64,000 bases of DNA from Labrenzia sp. PHM005. Lineage in GTDB: Bacteria > Pseudomonadota > Alphaproteobacteria > Rhizobiales > Stappiaceae. Location: assembly GCF_006517275.1 (NCBI RefSeq), contig NZ_CP041191.1:248001-312000 (forward strand). Reading direction: 5' to 3'. Of the stretch, positions 47,601 through 56,025 are shown piece after piece. The notes under the pieces are model-generated. The model ran no database searches, was not told the DNA's origin, and was given only the letters and a program-made list of their open reading frames with translations. The first letter of the stretch is position 1; every line of letters starts with the position of its first letter. The position numbers were made by a program, and so were the translations under genes.

Positions 47601-47829
47601 GGATAACAGGCAAAAGAACCGGCTTGCCGCCAAACTTCTTCTGAAACAGATCGGGAAGCAGACGGGCAGCGCGGCGGGTCGGCAGATAGAGCGTTGCCGA
47701 TGACAGCAGCAACGGATCGTCCAGTGGCCTGAACCCAGGCACCAGATGTCCCTCAACGAGACTGTCGACAAGGGTTTCAAGAAAGGAAACGGACGGCGGG
47801 ATCGTGAAAAGACGAGGCTGATCCGGCAT
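44689..47829 (-). CDS. addB: Double-strand break repair protein AddB
   Basis: The protein has 1046 residues. The N-terminus FTIPPSVSFLETLVDSLVEGH lacks a Walker A loop, as in other alphaproteobacterial AddB proteins, so ATP hydrolysis is left to AddA. The middle has helicase-like segments (VAGVTGSVPATSELLKAVAGL). The C-terminal nuclease carries LRGRADRIDLMTSGSLAVIDYKTGQVPS and a few cysteines that could partly replace the iron-sulfur cluster of Bacillus AddB. It starts 2 nt after the murU-like gene and overlaps addA by 4 nt. Confidence 0.94.
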   Translation of the reverse strand: MPDQPRLFTIPPSVSFLETLVDSLVEGHLVPGFRPLDDPLLLSSATLYLPTRRAARLLPDLFQKKFGGKPVLLPVIRPVGDADEDAQSLSAAPDLEPLPQAMPLIDRHLAMTRLVMAWKGALRREALSLRSDEPLGLPASTADAAWLAGDLLTLMDEVETEEAEWSELAGLVPDDHARYWQITLDFLKIVQEAWPAHLAELGKMDPKARRSALIRREAQRLAANPPKGPVIVAGVTGSVPATSELLKAVAGLDQGVIVLPGLDLDLDDLSWQALGQRPLPGRASFVAGKNHPPLSAHPQYSLKQLLERLGVTRDAVNPLGQSDPILAQRQKLVSEALRPADTSDGWTAYLANTPVEIRETALVNVALMTARNEADEALSLAIALREAIELGEMAALISPDRMLTRRVAAELARWNIVADDSAGRPLDQTAPAILAILAAKLALNGCEPIDLLALLKHPLARLGLPVKDIRSAARALERGVIRGERPRPGTDGLIHAVEVCRAAAEDAHTPRWKKIHEGDWDVIVDLVDRLKQALAPLEDLAGTKEPVQVEVLVQAHVDVMQAISADETGSADELYAAEAGEALASFWAGLLEAEASGLAVPPREWPAVLSALMSGEAVRRRLPGDPRVQILGPMEARLQSFDFVILGSLNEGTWPQRTRNDPWLNRPMKRDMGLEPPERRLGAAAHDFAQGMGAKRVLLSRAARADGAPTVASRWLQRLTTLAGPETTSDMEGRGNRYTKLAALLDRQAGEVRPAVRPSPKPPLAARPKSLSITEIERLVRDPYAIFARHSLELQPVDPVGGEPGAADKGNLIHDALAEFLSTWTGPFDDTAVQALLEIGEELFEPLDAFPVIRALWWPRFQRIAAGFVAYEANRAPQIDKRFLEIGGGVELKLPGLDFRLRGRADRIDLMTSGSLAVIDYKTGQVPSQKQVDALLSPQLPLEAAMIQRGGFKDVPAGEPIGELLYLQLKGGTEPVLEVGRNPKDTALEELIEDAWQRLEQLIAHYAKEETGYLSRARVMQGRQMDGPYDHLARAQEWALGGEDPA

Positions 47830-47831
47830 TT

Positions 47832-48566
47832 TTAGGCGGCACTCTCGCGCACCGCGTATTCAGCCGCCCGGATCGCTTCCGGCGTGCCGATGTGGAGCCA
47901 GACCCCCTCCATCTGAACACCAAACAGGCGGCCCGCCTCGATCGCCTTGTCAAAGAGGACATTCATGGAAAACGGCCCGTCCGGCGCATTTTCAAAAAGG
48001 CGCGGATGCAAGATGGCGGCACCTGCATAGGCGAAAGGAGTCACGCCCTTTTCCGGACGGCGGGTTAAAGCACCGTCCCGTGCCATGTCAAAGTCACCAC
48101 GGCCGTTGTAGGCGACCGCCTTAACTGTTTCGGCAACCAGAAGCAGGGCGTCCATGCGGCTGTCGTCCCAGGCTTCGACCATATGCTCCAGGTTTGGCTT
48201 GACTCCCTCTACCCAGTAACAGGTATCGGAGTTCAGCTGAAAGAACGGATCAGGGCCGAGAAGTGGCAGTGCGTTTTTAATGCCGCCGCCGGTTTCCAGA
48301 AGCAGGTCGCGCTCATCGGAGATCGTGATGTCCATGTCCTGCCGCTGGCGCACATGCACCTCAACGAGATCGGCCAGATAATGCACATTCACAACGCAGT
48401 TCTTCACGCCCGCAGCGGATAGCCGGTCCATGCCGTGATCAATCAGCGCCTGACCATTCACCTCAATCAACGGTTTGGGCGTCGTCGCCGTCAACGGCCG
48501 CATGCGCTTGCCGAGACCGGCGGCAAGAATCATGGCATTGGTGGGACGAAACCGCGTTTGTGTCAT
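47832..48566 (-). CDS. Nucleotidyltransferase, probable N-acetylmuramate-1-phosphate uridylyltransferase (MurU-like)
   Basis: A 244-residue sugar-nucleotidyltransferase. The signature MILAAGLGKRMRPLTATTPKPLIEVNGQALI covers the nucleotide and catalytic Lys sites; FFQLNSDTCYW and a late LHIGTPEAIRAAEYA complete it. MurU makes UDP-MurNAc from MurNAc-1-P in the fosfomycin-bypass recycling path, after AmgK. The gene directly upstream encodes a TsaE-AmgK fusion, which supports this reading. Other NTP-sugar transferases remain possible. Confidence 0.85.
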   Translation of the reverse strand: MTQTRFRPTNAMILAAGLGKRMRPLTATTPKPLIEVNGQALIDHGMDRLSAAGVKNCVVNVHYLADLVEVHVRQRQDMDITISDERDLLLETGGGIKNALPLLGPDPFFQLNSDTCYWVEGVKPNLEHMVEAWDDSRMDALLLVAETVKAVAYNGRGDFDMARDGALTRRPEKGVTPFAYAGAAILHPRLFENAPDGPFSMNVLFDKAIEAGRLFGVQMEGVWLHIGTPEAIRAAEYAVRESAA

Positions 48567-48612
48567 CGTTTTTCTCAGTTGTGGCAGGAGCTCTCTGGCA
48601 CGAAAATTGCCG

Positions 48613-50136
48613 TCAAGCCCGATACTGCTGATACCATTTTTTTAGATCCGACAACACTGGCGACGCCAATACCCGGTCCAGATATGCCTCCATTCGGGGC
48701 AGATGACCAAGGTACGCCGATTTGCCATCGCGCCGGGCCAGCCGCACAAAAATTCCCAGTATCTTGGTTATCCGTTGCGCGGCCATGATTGAATAAGCAT
48801 TTGAAAACGCTTGACTGTCAAAGCTGTCTGATTGCTCAGTCCGCGCCTTGACATAAGCATCATACAACGCGTTTTCCAAACTGGCATCTATATCTGTGCG
48901 TGCATCCAAAAGAAGCGATGCCACATCATAGGCCACCGGACCAATGACCGTATCCTGAAAATCGATGATCCCGATCCGGTCCGTGCCGTCCGCCTGCTCT
49001 TGCCACAACAGATTTGGCGAATGAAAATCCCGCAAAACCCAGCCAGTTTGCGCCGTTGAGCAAGCGTCCAGCGCTTGACGCCATAGGATTTCGAATTCGG
49101 CCTTGCTGTGCTCACTTGCCGGTTCACCGGTCATTTCCGGGACATACCAGTCCAGAAACAGCGACGCCTCGGCGATCAGTGCGTCGATGGAATAGAGCGG
49201 TACTTGATAGGTGTCACCGGTATCAAGCTGCACAGTTTCTGGAAAATCATGCGCGTGCATAGCTGCCAGAACATCAACAGCCGCGAAATACCGCTCCGGG
49301 ACCGGCTTGCCATCAATAACAATGGTCTCGCTGCCCAGATATTCCGACAGCACCAATCCATTCTGAAAATCTGCTGATTTGATCGCCGGGGCATGAATTC
49401 CGGCCTTTCGCAGCTCCTGCCCGACAGCCGCAACAGAGCGGCAATCCTTGGCCAAATGCACTTTGTCCATATAAGCCCTGACAGGCTCCGGCAGCATGGC
49501 ATCAGAGAATGGCCAGCGCATCAGCACCAAAGATTCACCACCCTTATCGATCCTCTCGAACGTGCGCAAAGACGCATCGCCTGCCAAGTGATGACGCTCA
49601 AAGGTAACCTCGAGCGTTTCATCCAGAAAGGCGCGAATTTCAAGGGTTGCTTCCAACCGCTCCTGCCACACTGGGTCTTCCGAAAAGAATACAGCCTGGC
49701 GGGTATCTTCATCGTCACCATGCTGGAATTGCAGCCACAACGCCGAATCAGGGAGCAGCTCTTCTGCTTTTTCCGGCCATTCGATCAGAGCTGCACCGTC
49801 CTCTAGCAGCTCTTCAAGCCCGAGCTCTTCCAGCTCTTCTGGCTCTTCGAGCCGGTAGAGGTCAAAATGGGAAAGATTGAGCCGGGCAAGGTCGTACGGC
49901 TGAACGAGTGTAAAGGTCGGGCTGGGCACTTCCAGATCGTAATCAGCGGCAACATTGCGGATCAACGCGCGACTGAAAGTGGATTTACCAGCGCCGAGAT
50001 CACCGGACAGGCACAGCACATCACCCGGCTTCAGGATCAATGCGATGTCTTCTGCCAGCTGGCGCGTTTCGGCTTCAGAGGAAAGTGTGAGAGTGAGGAA
50101 GGAGTTGGAAGGTTCGCGGAGCTGATGGGACGCCAT
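48613..50136 (-). CDS. tsaE: Bifunctional TsaE ATPase and aminoglycoside-phosphotransferase-like (AmgK-type) kinase
   Basis: A 507-residue fusion. Residues 1-160 are TsaE, the ATPase of the t6A tRNA-modification complex: Walker A GDLGAGKSTFSRALIR, then VPSPTFTLVQPYDLARLNLSHFDLYRLE and LIEWPEKAEELLP. Residues 175-507 are a phosphotransferase of the AmgK type: HLAGDASLRTFERI, catalytic VLRDFHSPNLLW and metal site GIIDFQDTVIG. AmgK phosphorylates MurNAc/GlcNAc at C1 for cell-wall recycling; the MurU-like gene follows 46 nt later. The fusion is known in alphaproteobacteria. divL ends 12 nt before its start. Confidence 0.92.
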   Translation of the reverse strand: MASHQLREPSNSFLTLTLSSEAETRQLAEDIALILKPGDVLCLSGDLGAGKSTFSRALIRNVAADYDLEVPSPTFTLVQPYDLARLNLSHFDLYRLEEPEELEELGLEELLEDGAALIEWPEKAEELLPDSALWLQFQHGDDEDTRQAVFFSEDPVWQERLEATLEIRAFLDETLEVTFERHHLAGDASLRTFERIDKGGESLVLMRWPFSDAMLPEPVRAYMDKVHLAKDCRSVAAVGQELRKAGIHAPAIKSADFQNGLVLSEYLGSETIVIDGKPVPERYFAAVDVLAAMHAHDFPETVQLDTGDTYQVPLYSIDALIAEASLFLDWYVPEMTGEPASEHSKAEFEILWRQALDACSTAQTGWVLRDFHSPNLLWQEQADGTDRIGIIDFQDTVIGPVAYDVASLLLDARTDIDASLENALYDAYVKARTEQSDSFDSQAFSNAYSIMAAQRITKILGIFVRLARRDGKSAYLGHLPRMEAYLDRVLASPVLSDLKKWYQQYRA

Positions 50137-50148
50137 GGTGTCCGGGCC

Positions 50149-52659
50149 CTATTCGGCCGCGGCCTGGTCTGCCAGTTCCGGATGCGCGGGGAAGACACAA
50201 GTGACGGTCGTGCCTTGACCTTCGGCACTGTCAATATCAACCGTCCCACCGTGCAACTCGACAAAGCTCTTCACGATTGCAAGGCCAAGTCCGGCGCCCT
50301 GACGGCGTGCGCCCGTGTCATGACCGACAAAACGGTTGAACACTTGTGTCAGGATTTCCGCAGGAATACCAAGGCCGTGATCCTTGACCACAAAGGTTAC
50401 CTTGTCATCATCCCGGTCGCAGCTGATGTCGACAACACCATCGGGCTCAGAATAGCGCACGGCGTTGGAAATCAAATTGAACAGCACCTGGCGCAACCGT
50501 TTTTCATCGGCGACCATATTGCCAATGTCATCTGGAACTTGAGTTCTAAGGTTGATCCGGGCTTCAGCAATTCTGTCTTTAAGGCCTTCGACCGCCGCTT
50601 CAACCGTGGAGGCGACATCAACTTCGCCAAGATCCAATTCCATGATGCCGGCGTCCAGCGTGGCCAGGTCAAGGATATCATTGATAATGGCAAGAAGTGC
50701 AGAGGAGGACGACTGGATGTAGTCCGCGTATTCGCCCTGTTTTTCGCTCAAATCGCCAAACTTCGGATCGGCAAGCAATTGAGCAAAACCGATGATATTG
50801 GTCAGCGGCGACCGCAGCTCGTATGAAACGTGCTGAATGAACGCGTTCTTGATCTGGTCGGCCTGTTGAAGTGCATCGTTCTTTTCAAGAAGTGCCCGCT
50901 CTACATTCACGCTGTCAGTGACATCAACAAAGGTGACCAGCGTGCCACCATCCGGCAGAGGCACCGTAGCATAGTCGAGCACTTCACCGTTATGACGCTC
51001 CAGACGGCTGACATTCTGAGTGCGGTTGTCAACCAATCCAGTGACACTTCCAGCCAGCTGTTCCCAAGCCTGCTGCTCGGTCTCGTTCAAGGCGCAGGAC
51101 GTGACCACTTCATTGACATGCGGCAGTGTTGCAAGCCGCTCTTCATCCAAGTTCCAGATCCGGCCGAACGCAGGGTTCCAGAGCCGCAGCTTGCCATCAG
51201 AGCCGAACACAGCAACGGCTTCTGACAAGTTGTCGAGCGTTTCCCCCTGGACCCGAGACAGTGCGTTGTAGCGGCTTTCCAGATCGAGCTGCTCGGTGAC
51301 ATTCTCGTAAATGTACGTGACGCCGCCCTGCGGATGCGGATTGGCGATTACGCGCACCGTGCGGCCATCTGGCAGGTGCCACCAGTTTTCCTTGGCTTCC
51401 AGGGACTGGTAGCTCTCCAGCATCTTGTTACGCCAGCCGCGGTAGTCTGCCTGTTCTGGAATTTTCCGCCCTGCGCGTAGGGTATCGAGAACAACGCCGT
51501 CCTCCGGGCGGCTTTCCAGGAAGGCCGGATCCAGATCCCACATTTGCCGGAATGCAGCGTTGTAGAACTGAAGTTTCTTGTCGCCGCTGTAAATCGCCAC
51601 GGCTGCTGCGAGCTGATCCAGAGTCCGGCCATGGAACTCTTCTGCGCGGCCCAGTTCCTTTTGCGCCTGTTCCAATTCGCTGATGTCCACGGCAATGCCG
51701 GCCCCACCGACATTCGCGTTGACATCGGTGATTTCAAACACCCGGCGCTGACCGGAAGCGACAATTGGAATCCGGGCGCTGAAACAGCCGTCTTCATTGC
51801 GCTGAACGGCCATTGCCGTACGGGCGGCCGCATCGAGGAATGTAGCGCCTTCTTTCACTGCTGCTTCTGCATCTGGCATTTCAACCGCTTCAGCATAAGC
51901 ATCATTGGCCCAGATGACATTGCCTTCCGCATCCCGCTGCCAGGCAGGCGCGGGCATGGCGTCTAGCAGCGCATGCAGCATGTGAAGTTCGCCCGAAATC
52001 TTGGCGTTGCGGGCCTGAAGTTCGGCCTGCATCTGACGTTCGCCGGTCAAATCGCGCAGGCGCAGCACCACAGCACCACCGGTCGTGCGCCCAAGCGCTT
52101 CGACATAACTGCCCGTCCGGGTTTTTAAAGTGGTGGTGAATGTTTCTCCGGTGCGGAACAACAGATCCAGATACCGTTCAAGATCGCCGGCGCATTTAGC
52201 CGAAAGCCAGCTGCCGAAGGCCAAAAGCTGTGCCGGAGGCCGCGGCACGCCGGATTTTTCCGGCAAGATGCCCCAAATCTGCGGCATGGCTCCATTGCCG
52301 GTCCAGACGATGACCCGCTGCTCATCGGTGTTGAGCATGGCTTCCAGACGGTCGACACGGAACTTCAGATCCCGCTTTTCCTTTTCAAGGGAATCGGTTA
52401 GCTGTCCAGATTGACGGCGGTGATGAACAAGGGCGATCGCAGCGGTCACGGCAAAAGCGCACATGCCGCCAAGAGCGCCAAACAGAACCATGTTGTCGGG
52501 GTTGATCGCAGCCATTGTGCCAGACAACAGATCAGCGGCCGCAGACCCTGCTGACAGGGACAGCGCCGCACCCGACATGCCGCCGAGTTTGACCGTCTTC
52601 AGACTCCAATCCTGCCACGCCGCGCGGCCTCGCACGCCGTTTCTGCTGCCTTCCGGCAT
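50149..52659 (-). CDS. divL: DivL-like cell-cycle pseudo-histidine kinase with PAS domains
   Basis: The protein has 836 residues. One or two membrane helices lie near residues 35-80, then at least three PAS domains (about 195-300, 345-450 and 470-580; MWDLDPAFLESRPEDG and WNPAFGRIWNLDEERL recur). The HisKA region reads FIQHVSYELRSPLTNIIGF: Tyr613 stands where kinases have the phosphorylated His (SHELR). That exchange defines Caulobacter DivL, which binds DivK~P and controls CckA rather than acting as a normal kinase. The ATPase domain (NLISNAV, DHGLGIP, GAGLGLAIV) looks intact. The place between ahcY and tsaE is the rhizobial divL position. Confidence 0.87.
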   Translation of the reverse strand: MPEGSRNGVRGRAAWQDWSLKTVKLGGMSGAALSLSAGSAAADLLSGTMAAINPDNMVLFGALGGMCAFAVTAAIALVHHRRQSGQLTDSLEKEKRDLKFRVDRLEAMLNTDEQRVIVWTGNGAMPQIWGILPEKSGVPRPPAQLLAFGSWLSAKCAGDLERYLDLLFRTGETFTTTLKTRTGSYVEALGRTTGGAVVLRLRDLTGERQMQAELQARNAKISGELHMLHALLDAMPAPAWQRDAEGNVIWANDAYAEAVEMPDAEAAVKEGATFLDAAARTAMAVQRNEDGCFSARIPIVASGQRRVFEITDVNANVGGAGIAVDISELEQAQKELGRAEEFHGRTLDQLAAAVAIYSGDKKLQFYNAAFRQMWDLDPAFLESRPEDGVVLDTLRAGRKIPEQADYRGWRNKMLESYQSLEAKENWWHLPDGRTVRVIANPHPQGGVTYIYENVTEQLDLESRYNALSRVQGETLDNLSEAVAVFGSDGKLRLWNPAFGRIWNLDEERLATLPHVNEVVTSCALNETEQQAWEQLAGSVTGLVDNRTQNVSRLERHNGEVLDYATVPLPDGGTLVTFVDVTDSVNVERALLEKNDALQQADQIKNAFIQHVSYELRSPLTNIIGFAQLLADPKFGDLSEKQGEYADYIQSSSSALLAIINDILDLATLDAGIMELDLGEVDVASTVEAAVEGLKDRIAEARINLRTQVPDDIGNMVADEKRLRQVLFNLISNAVRYSEPDGVVDISCDRDDDKVTFVVKDHGLGIPAEILTQVFNRFVGHDTGARRQGAGLGLAIVKSFVELHGGTVDIDSAEGQGTTVTCVFPAHPELADQAAAE

Positions 52660-52814
52660 TCCATGATCCCCTTACGCCGCCTTCACCCGCATTTTGCGGG
52701 CTGCAGCTCCCGGTTATTGAGAGCAAATCAAAGACATCCGCCTTCTGGCCTCTGATTCGTTAAACAATAACCTTTTTGAGAATCGCGCAGAAGAGTCCCT
52801 TGCTGAAAAGTTAA

Positions 52815-52841
52815 CAGGACCCTTTAATTTGAAGGGTCCTG
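52815..52841 (-). terminator. Terminator of ahcY
   Basis: A 10-bp perfect stem CAGGACCCTT/AAGGGTCCTG with a 7-nt loop, 65 nt after the ahcY stop. A T run lies on the plus-strand side, TTAACTTTT on the other. Confidence 0.85.
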
Positions 52842-52905
52842 CATTTTTTTGTTCACAGAGCCGAATCACAGCGCTCACTACATGTAGTGGTGAGGGTCGT
52901 GTGAA

Positions 52906-54294
52906 TCAGTATTTGTAGTGTTCAGCCTTGAACGGGCCGGCCTTGTTAATCCCCAGATAATCGGCTTGCCCGTCAGTTAATTCGGTTAACGTGACACCGA
53001 GCTTGGCCAGATGCAGCCGGGCAACCTTCTCATCCAGGTGCTTCGGAAGCACATAGACTTCGTTTTTATACTGATCGCCCTTGGTGAAGAGTTCGATCTG
53101 CGCCAAGACCTGGTTGGTGAAGCTGGCCGACATCACAAAGCTCGGGTGACCGGTTGCGTTGCCAAGGTTTACCAGGCGGCCCTGAGACAGCAGGATCATA
53201 CGCTTACCATCCGGGAACTCATACATGTCGACCTGATCTTTGACCGGGCGCAGTTTGGTGTTCTTCAGAGCAGCAACCTGGATCTCATTGTCGAAGTGAC
53301 CGATGTTACAGACGATCGCCATGTCCTTCATGCCGCGCATGTGGTCGAAGGTGATGATGTCCTTGTTGCCGGTCGCGGTGACATAGATATCGCCTTCCGG
53401 CAGCGCCTGTTCCATGGTTTTGACTTCAAAGCCATCCATGGAAGCCTGCAGTGCACAGATAGGGTCGATTTCGGTGACAATCACACGAGCACCTGCGCCA
53501 GCCAGAGACTGTGCGGAGCCTTTGCCCACATCGCCGTAACCACAGACAACGGCGACCTTGCCAGACATCATAACGTCTGTACCGCGGCGAATGCCGTCGA
53601 CGAGAGATTCGCGGCAGCCATACCGGTTGTCGAACTTGGACTTGGTGACACTGTCGTTGACGTTGATCGCCGGGAACGGCAGCTTGCCGTTTTTCTGCAT
53701 TTCATAAAGACGCAGAACACCGGTGGTGGTCTCTTCAGTGACGCCCTGAAGCATATCGCGTTGCTTGGTGAACCAGCCTGGGTTGGCCGCTGCACGTTTC
53801 TTGATCTGAGCGAAAAGAGCTTCTTCTTCTTCAGAACCCGGGTTTTCGATCAGAGATGTTTCACCGGCTTCAACGCGCGCGCCCATAAGGATGTAAAGGG
53901 TCGCATCGCCGCCATCGTCGAGAATCATGTTCGCGCCATCTTCAAAATCGAAGATCTTGTCGGCGTAATCCCAGTACTCTTCCAGCGTCTCACCCTTAAT
54001 GGCAAAGACCGGAACACCAGATGCAGCAATCGCGGCAGCTGCCTGATCCTGCGTGGAATAGATGTTGCACGATGCCCAGCGAACTTCCGCGCCGAGCGCG
54101 ACAAGTGTTTCAATCAGAACAGCAGTCTGAATGGTCATGTGCAAGGAGCCGGCAATACGGGCGCCTTTGAGCGGTTTGCTCTCGCCAAACTCTTCCCGGC
54201 ATGCCATCAGGCCCGGCATTTCGTGTTCCGCGATTTCAATTTCGGTCCGGCCCCAGTCTGCGAGCCCTATGTCTTTGACGATATAATCAGCCAT
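52906..54294 (-). CDS. ahcY: Adenosylhomocysteinase (S-adenosylhomocysteine hydrolase)
   Basis: The protein has 462 residues. It splits S-adenosylhomocysteine into adenosine and homocysteine, relieving inhibition of methyltransferases. [36 protein letters not shown] is the normal start; the NAD loop is [18 protein letters not shown]; the tail ends KAEHYKY, whose Lys and Tyr contact NAD. A long structured leader, a -35/-10 pair and a SahR-like palindrome lie upstream. It is monocistronic: a strong hairpin separates it from divL. Confidence 0.97.
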   Translation of the reverse strand: MADYIVKDIGLADWGRTEIEIAEHEMPGLMACREEFGESKPLKGARIAGSLHMTIQTAVLIETLVALGAEVRWASCNIYSTQDQAAAAIAASGVPVFAIKGETLEEYWDYADKIFDFEDGANMILDDGGDATLYILMGARVEAGETSLIENPGSEEEEALFAQIKKRAAANPGWFTKQRDMLQGVTEETTTGVLRLYEMQKNGKLPFPAINVNDSVTKSKFDNRYGCRESLVDGIRRGTDVMMSGKVAVVCGYGDVGKGSAQSLAGAGARVIVTEIDPICALQASMDGFEVKTMEQALPEGDIYVTATGNKDIITFDHMRGMKDMAIVCNIGHFDNEIQVAALKNTKLRPVKDQVDMYEFPDGKRMILLSQGRLVNLGNATGHPSFVMSASFTNQVLAQIELFTKGDQYKNEVYVLPKHLDEKVARLHLAKLGVTLTELTDGQADYLGINKAGPFKAEHYKY

Positions 54295-54394
54295 GAAATG
54301 TTCCTGCTGTTGATCCCGGCCGCTGTTGCTGGGCCGGCTCTATGAAACCGCCGTCTGCTTTTCGATTGGCCGGAGCCAATTTATTGATCGCGCG

Positions 54395-54437
54395 CGGCAA
54401 CCGGCCGGATTGATGGCAAATCCATAATCCGTTGCCG
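54395..54437 (-). promoter_or_regulatory. Extended hairpin in the ahcY 5' leader
   Basis: CGGCAAC/GTTGCCG, then GGATT/AATCC and ATGG/CCAT stack into one long imperfect hairpin just after the probable transcript start. Two more hairpins follow closer to the gene: ATTGGC/GCCAAT at 54365-54380 and CCGGCC/GGCCGG at 54316-54337. No known riboswitch was recognised. Confidence 0.5.
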
Positions 54438-54439
54438 GG

Positions 54440-54468
54440 GTTATACCCTTCCAGGCTGTACCATGCAA
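54440..54468 (-). promoter_or_regulatory. Probable ahcY promoter
   Basis: On the minus strand TTGCAT (54463-54468) and TATAAC (54440-54445) are separated by exactly 17 bp. The palindrome at 54474-54493 sits directly upstream of the -35 box. The leader would be about 140 nt long. Confidence 0.65.
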
Positions 54469-54473
54469 TAAAG

Positions 54474-54493
54474 ATATAAAGACTTCTTTATAT
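54474..54493. promoter_or_regulatory. Perfect palindrome upstream of ahcY, SahR-type operator candidate
   Basis: ATATAAAGA and TCTTTATAT are exact inverted repeats with a 2-bp spacer. ArsR-family SahR repressors control ahcY and methionine genes in several proteobacteria through AT-rich palindromes of this kind; the exact match is from memory. Confidence 0.65.
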
Positions 54494-54665
54494 GATTAAG
54501 TCATCGTTAGGATGCCGGTATTAGATGGGATTCCATCATTGGCCAACGCTGAGCGTGTCCCAAGGCGATCGCACCAACCCCGCCCCCTACATAAGATGGC
54601 TGATTGTAAAAATCTCCGGGTCGCCAGATCATGCGGCAGCCTTTTCAAAAGTCGCCGCGCTTCTA
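54494..54665. other. Intergenic stretch between ahcY operator and cfa
   Basis: Nothing recognised. Short open frames on both strands lack ribosome sites. With the ahcY leader, promoter and palindrome at 54295-54493 it makes up the whole 371-bp gap between the two genes. Confidence 0.6.
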
Positions 54666-56015
54666 TCATGCTTTGTAAAGATCTTCGCGACTCGGCGGCA
54701 TGTTGGACGGGCCTTTGGTCCGTTTAGTTGCGACGGTCTGGAAGATGTTGATTGTGCCACGCTCAAAGCCCAGCGAAACGCCCGTGAGATACGCGAGCCA
54801 GAGCCGGTATTTCTCTTCTCCAACTTCGGCGATAGCCTCGTCTTTGGCATTCATTAGATTGTTCGCCCAGAGCCGGGTGGTGCGGGCATAGTGCTCCCGC
54901 CAGCCCTCGACGTCGTGCACCTCAAAGCCATGCGCTTCCAGATTGGTCAATGTCCAACCGATGTGGTCAACCTCGCCGCCTGGGAAGATATACCGGACAA
55001 GCGCTTTATATTCCGCCCGCTTGCGGCGGAAAGTTTTGAGATCCTTCTTGCCGCGCCGAGTGATGGCGTGATGCAGATAAATCCCCCGTGGACGCAACAG
55101 CCGGCAAACGGCTTCATAATACTCGTCGTGGTGGTCAATACCGACGTGCTCGAACATACCGATGGAAGAGATCTTATCGAACTCCCCTTCCATGGCGCGG
55201 AAGTCCTTCAACTCGACAGAAACCTTGTCTTCCAGGCCTTTTGCTTTTATCCGCTCCCGTGCCAGCACAGCTTGTTCTTCGGATAAGGTAACCCCAACAG
55301 CTGTCACGCCATAGTTTTCAGCGGCATAACAAATTAGGGCACCCCAGCCGCAGCCGATATCCAGCATCCGGTCGCCCGGCTGAAGCCGCAACTTTCGGCA
55401 AATCATCTCCAGTTTGTTTTTCTGAGCCGTAGCCAGATCGTTGCTCCAATCCCGAAAGTACGCGCAGGTGTAGAGCATCTCCGGATCCAGAAAGAGCCGG
55501 TAGAAATCGTTGGAGACATTATAGTGAAAGGCAATATCCGTCTGTCCGCTGCCAGAACGTTGTGCCGCTCCGCCGCCATCAAAGTTTGTCGTCCTCTTGT
55601 CTTTTCCCCGCGCAGCAAAAAACAGCTTCGCCGCCAACCCCAGCACTAGGCGTTTGTTCAGTTTCTTTAACAGTGCTTTGGTCTTCACCGACGGCCGCTT
55701 ATCGGCAAACTCAAATAAAGAGCCCCCGCGCGGCTCTATCTCGCCGCGGGCATAGAGCTCTAGAAGCGTTTTGAGGCCTGGGCGCCGCAACAGAGACGGG
55801 ATCGCGGTATGCGACAGATAAAGGCGGAGCCCGCCCACGTTTTCAGTTTCCGGAACAAGCGAACCATCAGGAAGTTCAAAGGAAAAGTCGGCGTCTAACG
55901 CGCCATGAAGGTGGGCCAATAGATCCTTGGTGACCTGCAAATCCCGATTCACAACCGCGTCCAACAGTACCCCCCCTTTAATATCCGGGCCGAAGGGAGG
56001 TTGCGGTCTGATCAT
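54666..56015 (-). CDS. cfa: Cyclopropane-fatty-acyl-phospholipid synthase
   Basis: The protein has 449 residues from ATG 56015, 10 nt after the ptsH stop; a longer frame runs back into ptsH. It adds a methylene group from SAM to cis double bonds of membrane lipids. FHYNVSNDFYRLFLDPEMLYTCAYF contains the active-site Cys region, DIGCGWGAL is the SAM loop, GMFEHVG the catalytic Glu and LHHAI the His, with HDEYYEAVCRLLRPRG between. The N-terminal 130 residues form the usual lipid-binding domain. No good ribosome site is visible, so translation may depend on coupling to ptsH. Confidence 0.9.
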   Translation of the reverse strand: MIRPQPPFGPDIKGGVLLDAVVNRDLQVTKDLLAHLHGALDADFSFELPDGSLVPETENVGGLRLYLSHTAIPSLLRRPGLKTLLELYARGEIEPRGGSLFEFADKRPSVKTKALLKKLNKRLVLGLAAKLFFAARGKDKRTTNFDGGGAAQRSGSGQTDIAFHYNVSNDFYRLFLDPEMLYTCAYFRDWSNDLATAQKNKLEMICRKLRLQPGDRMLDIGCGWGALICYAAENYGVTAVGVTLSEEQAVLARERIKAKGLEDKVSVELKDFRAMEGEFDKISSIGMFEHVGIDHHDEYYEAVCRLLRPRGIYLHHAITRRGKKDLKTFRRKRAEYKALVRYIFPGGEVDHIGWTLTNLEAHGFEVHDVEGWREHYARTTRLWANNLMNAKDEAIAEVGEEKYRLWLAYLTGVSLGFERGTINIFQTVATKRTKGPSNMPPSREDLYKA

Positions 56016-56025
56016 AAAGAGGCGG

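Noticed and set aside
49867..50826. 319-codon plus-strand open frame across tsaE and divL
   Set aside because: Runs antisense through two real genes and their junction, without ribosome site or domain.
53011..54345. 444-codon plus-strand open frame
   Set aside because: Antisense to ahcY, which is unmistakable on the other strand.
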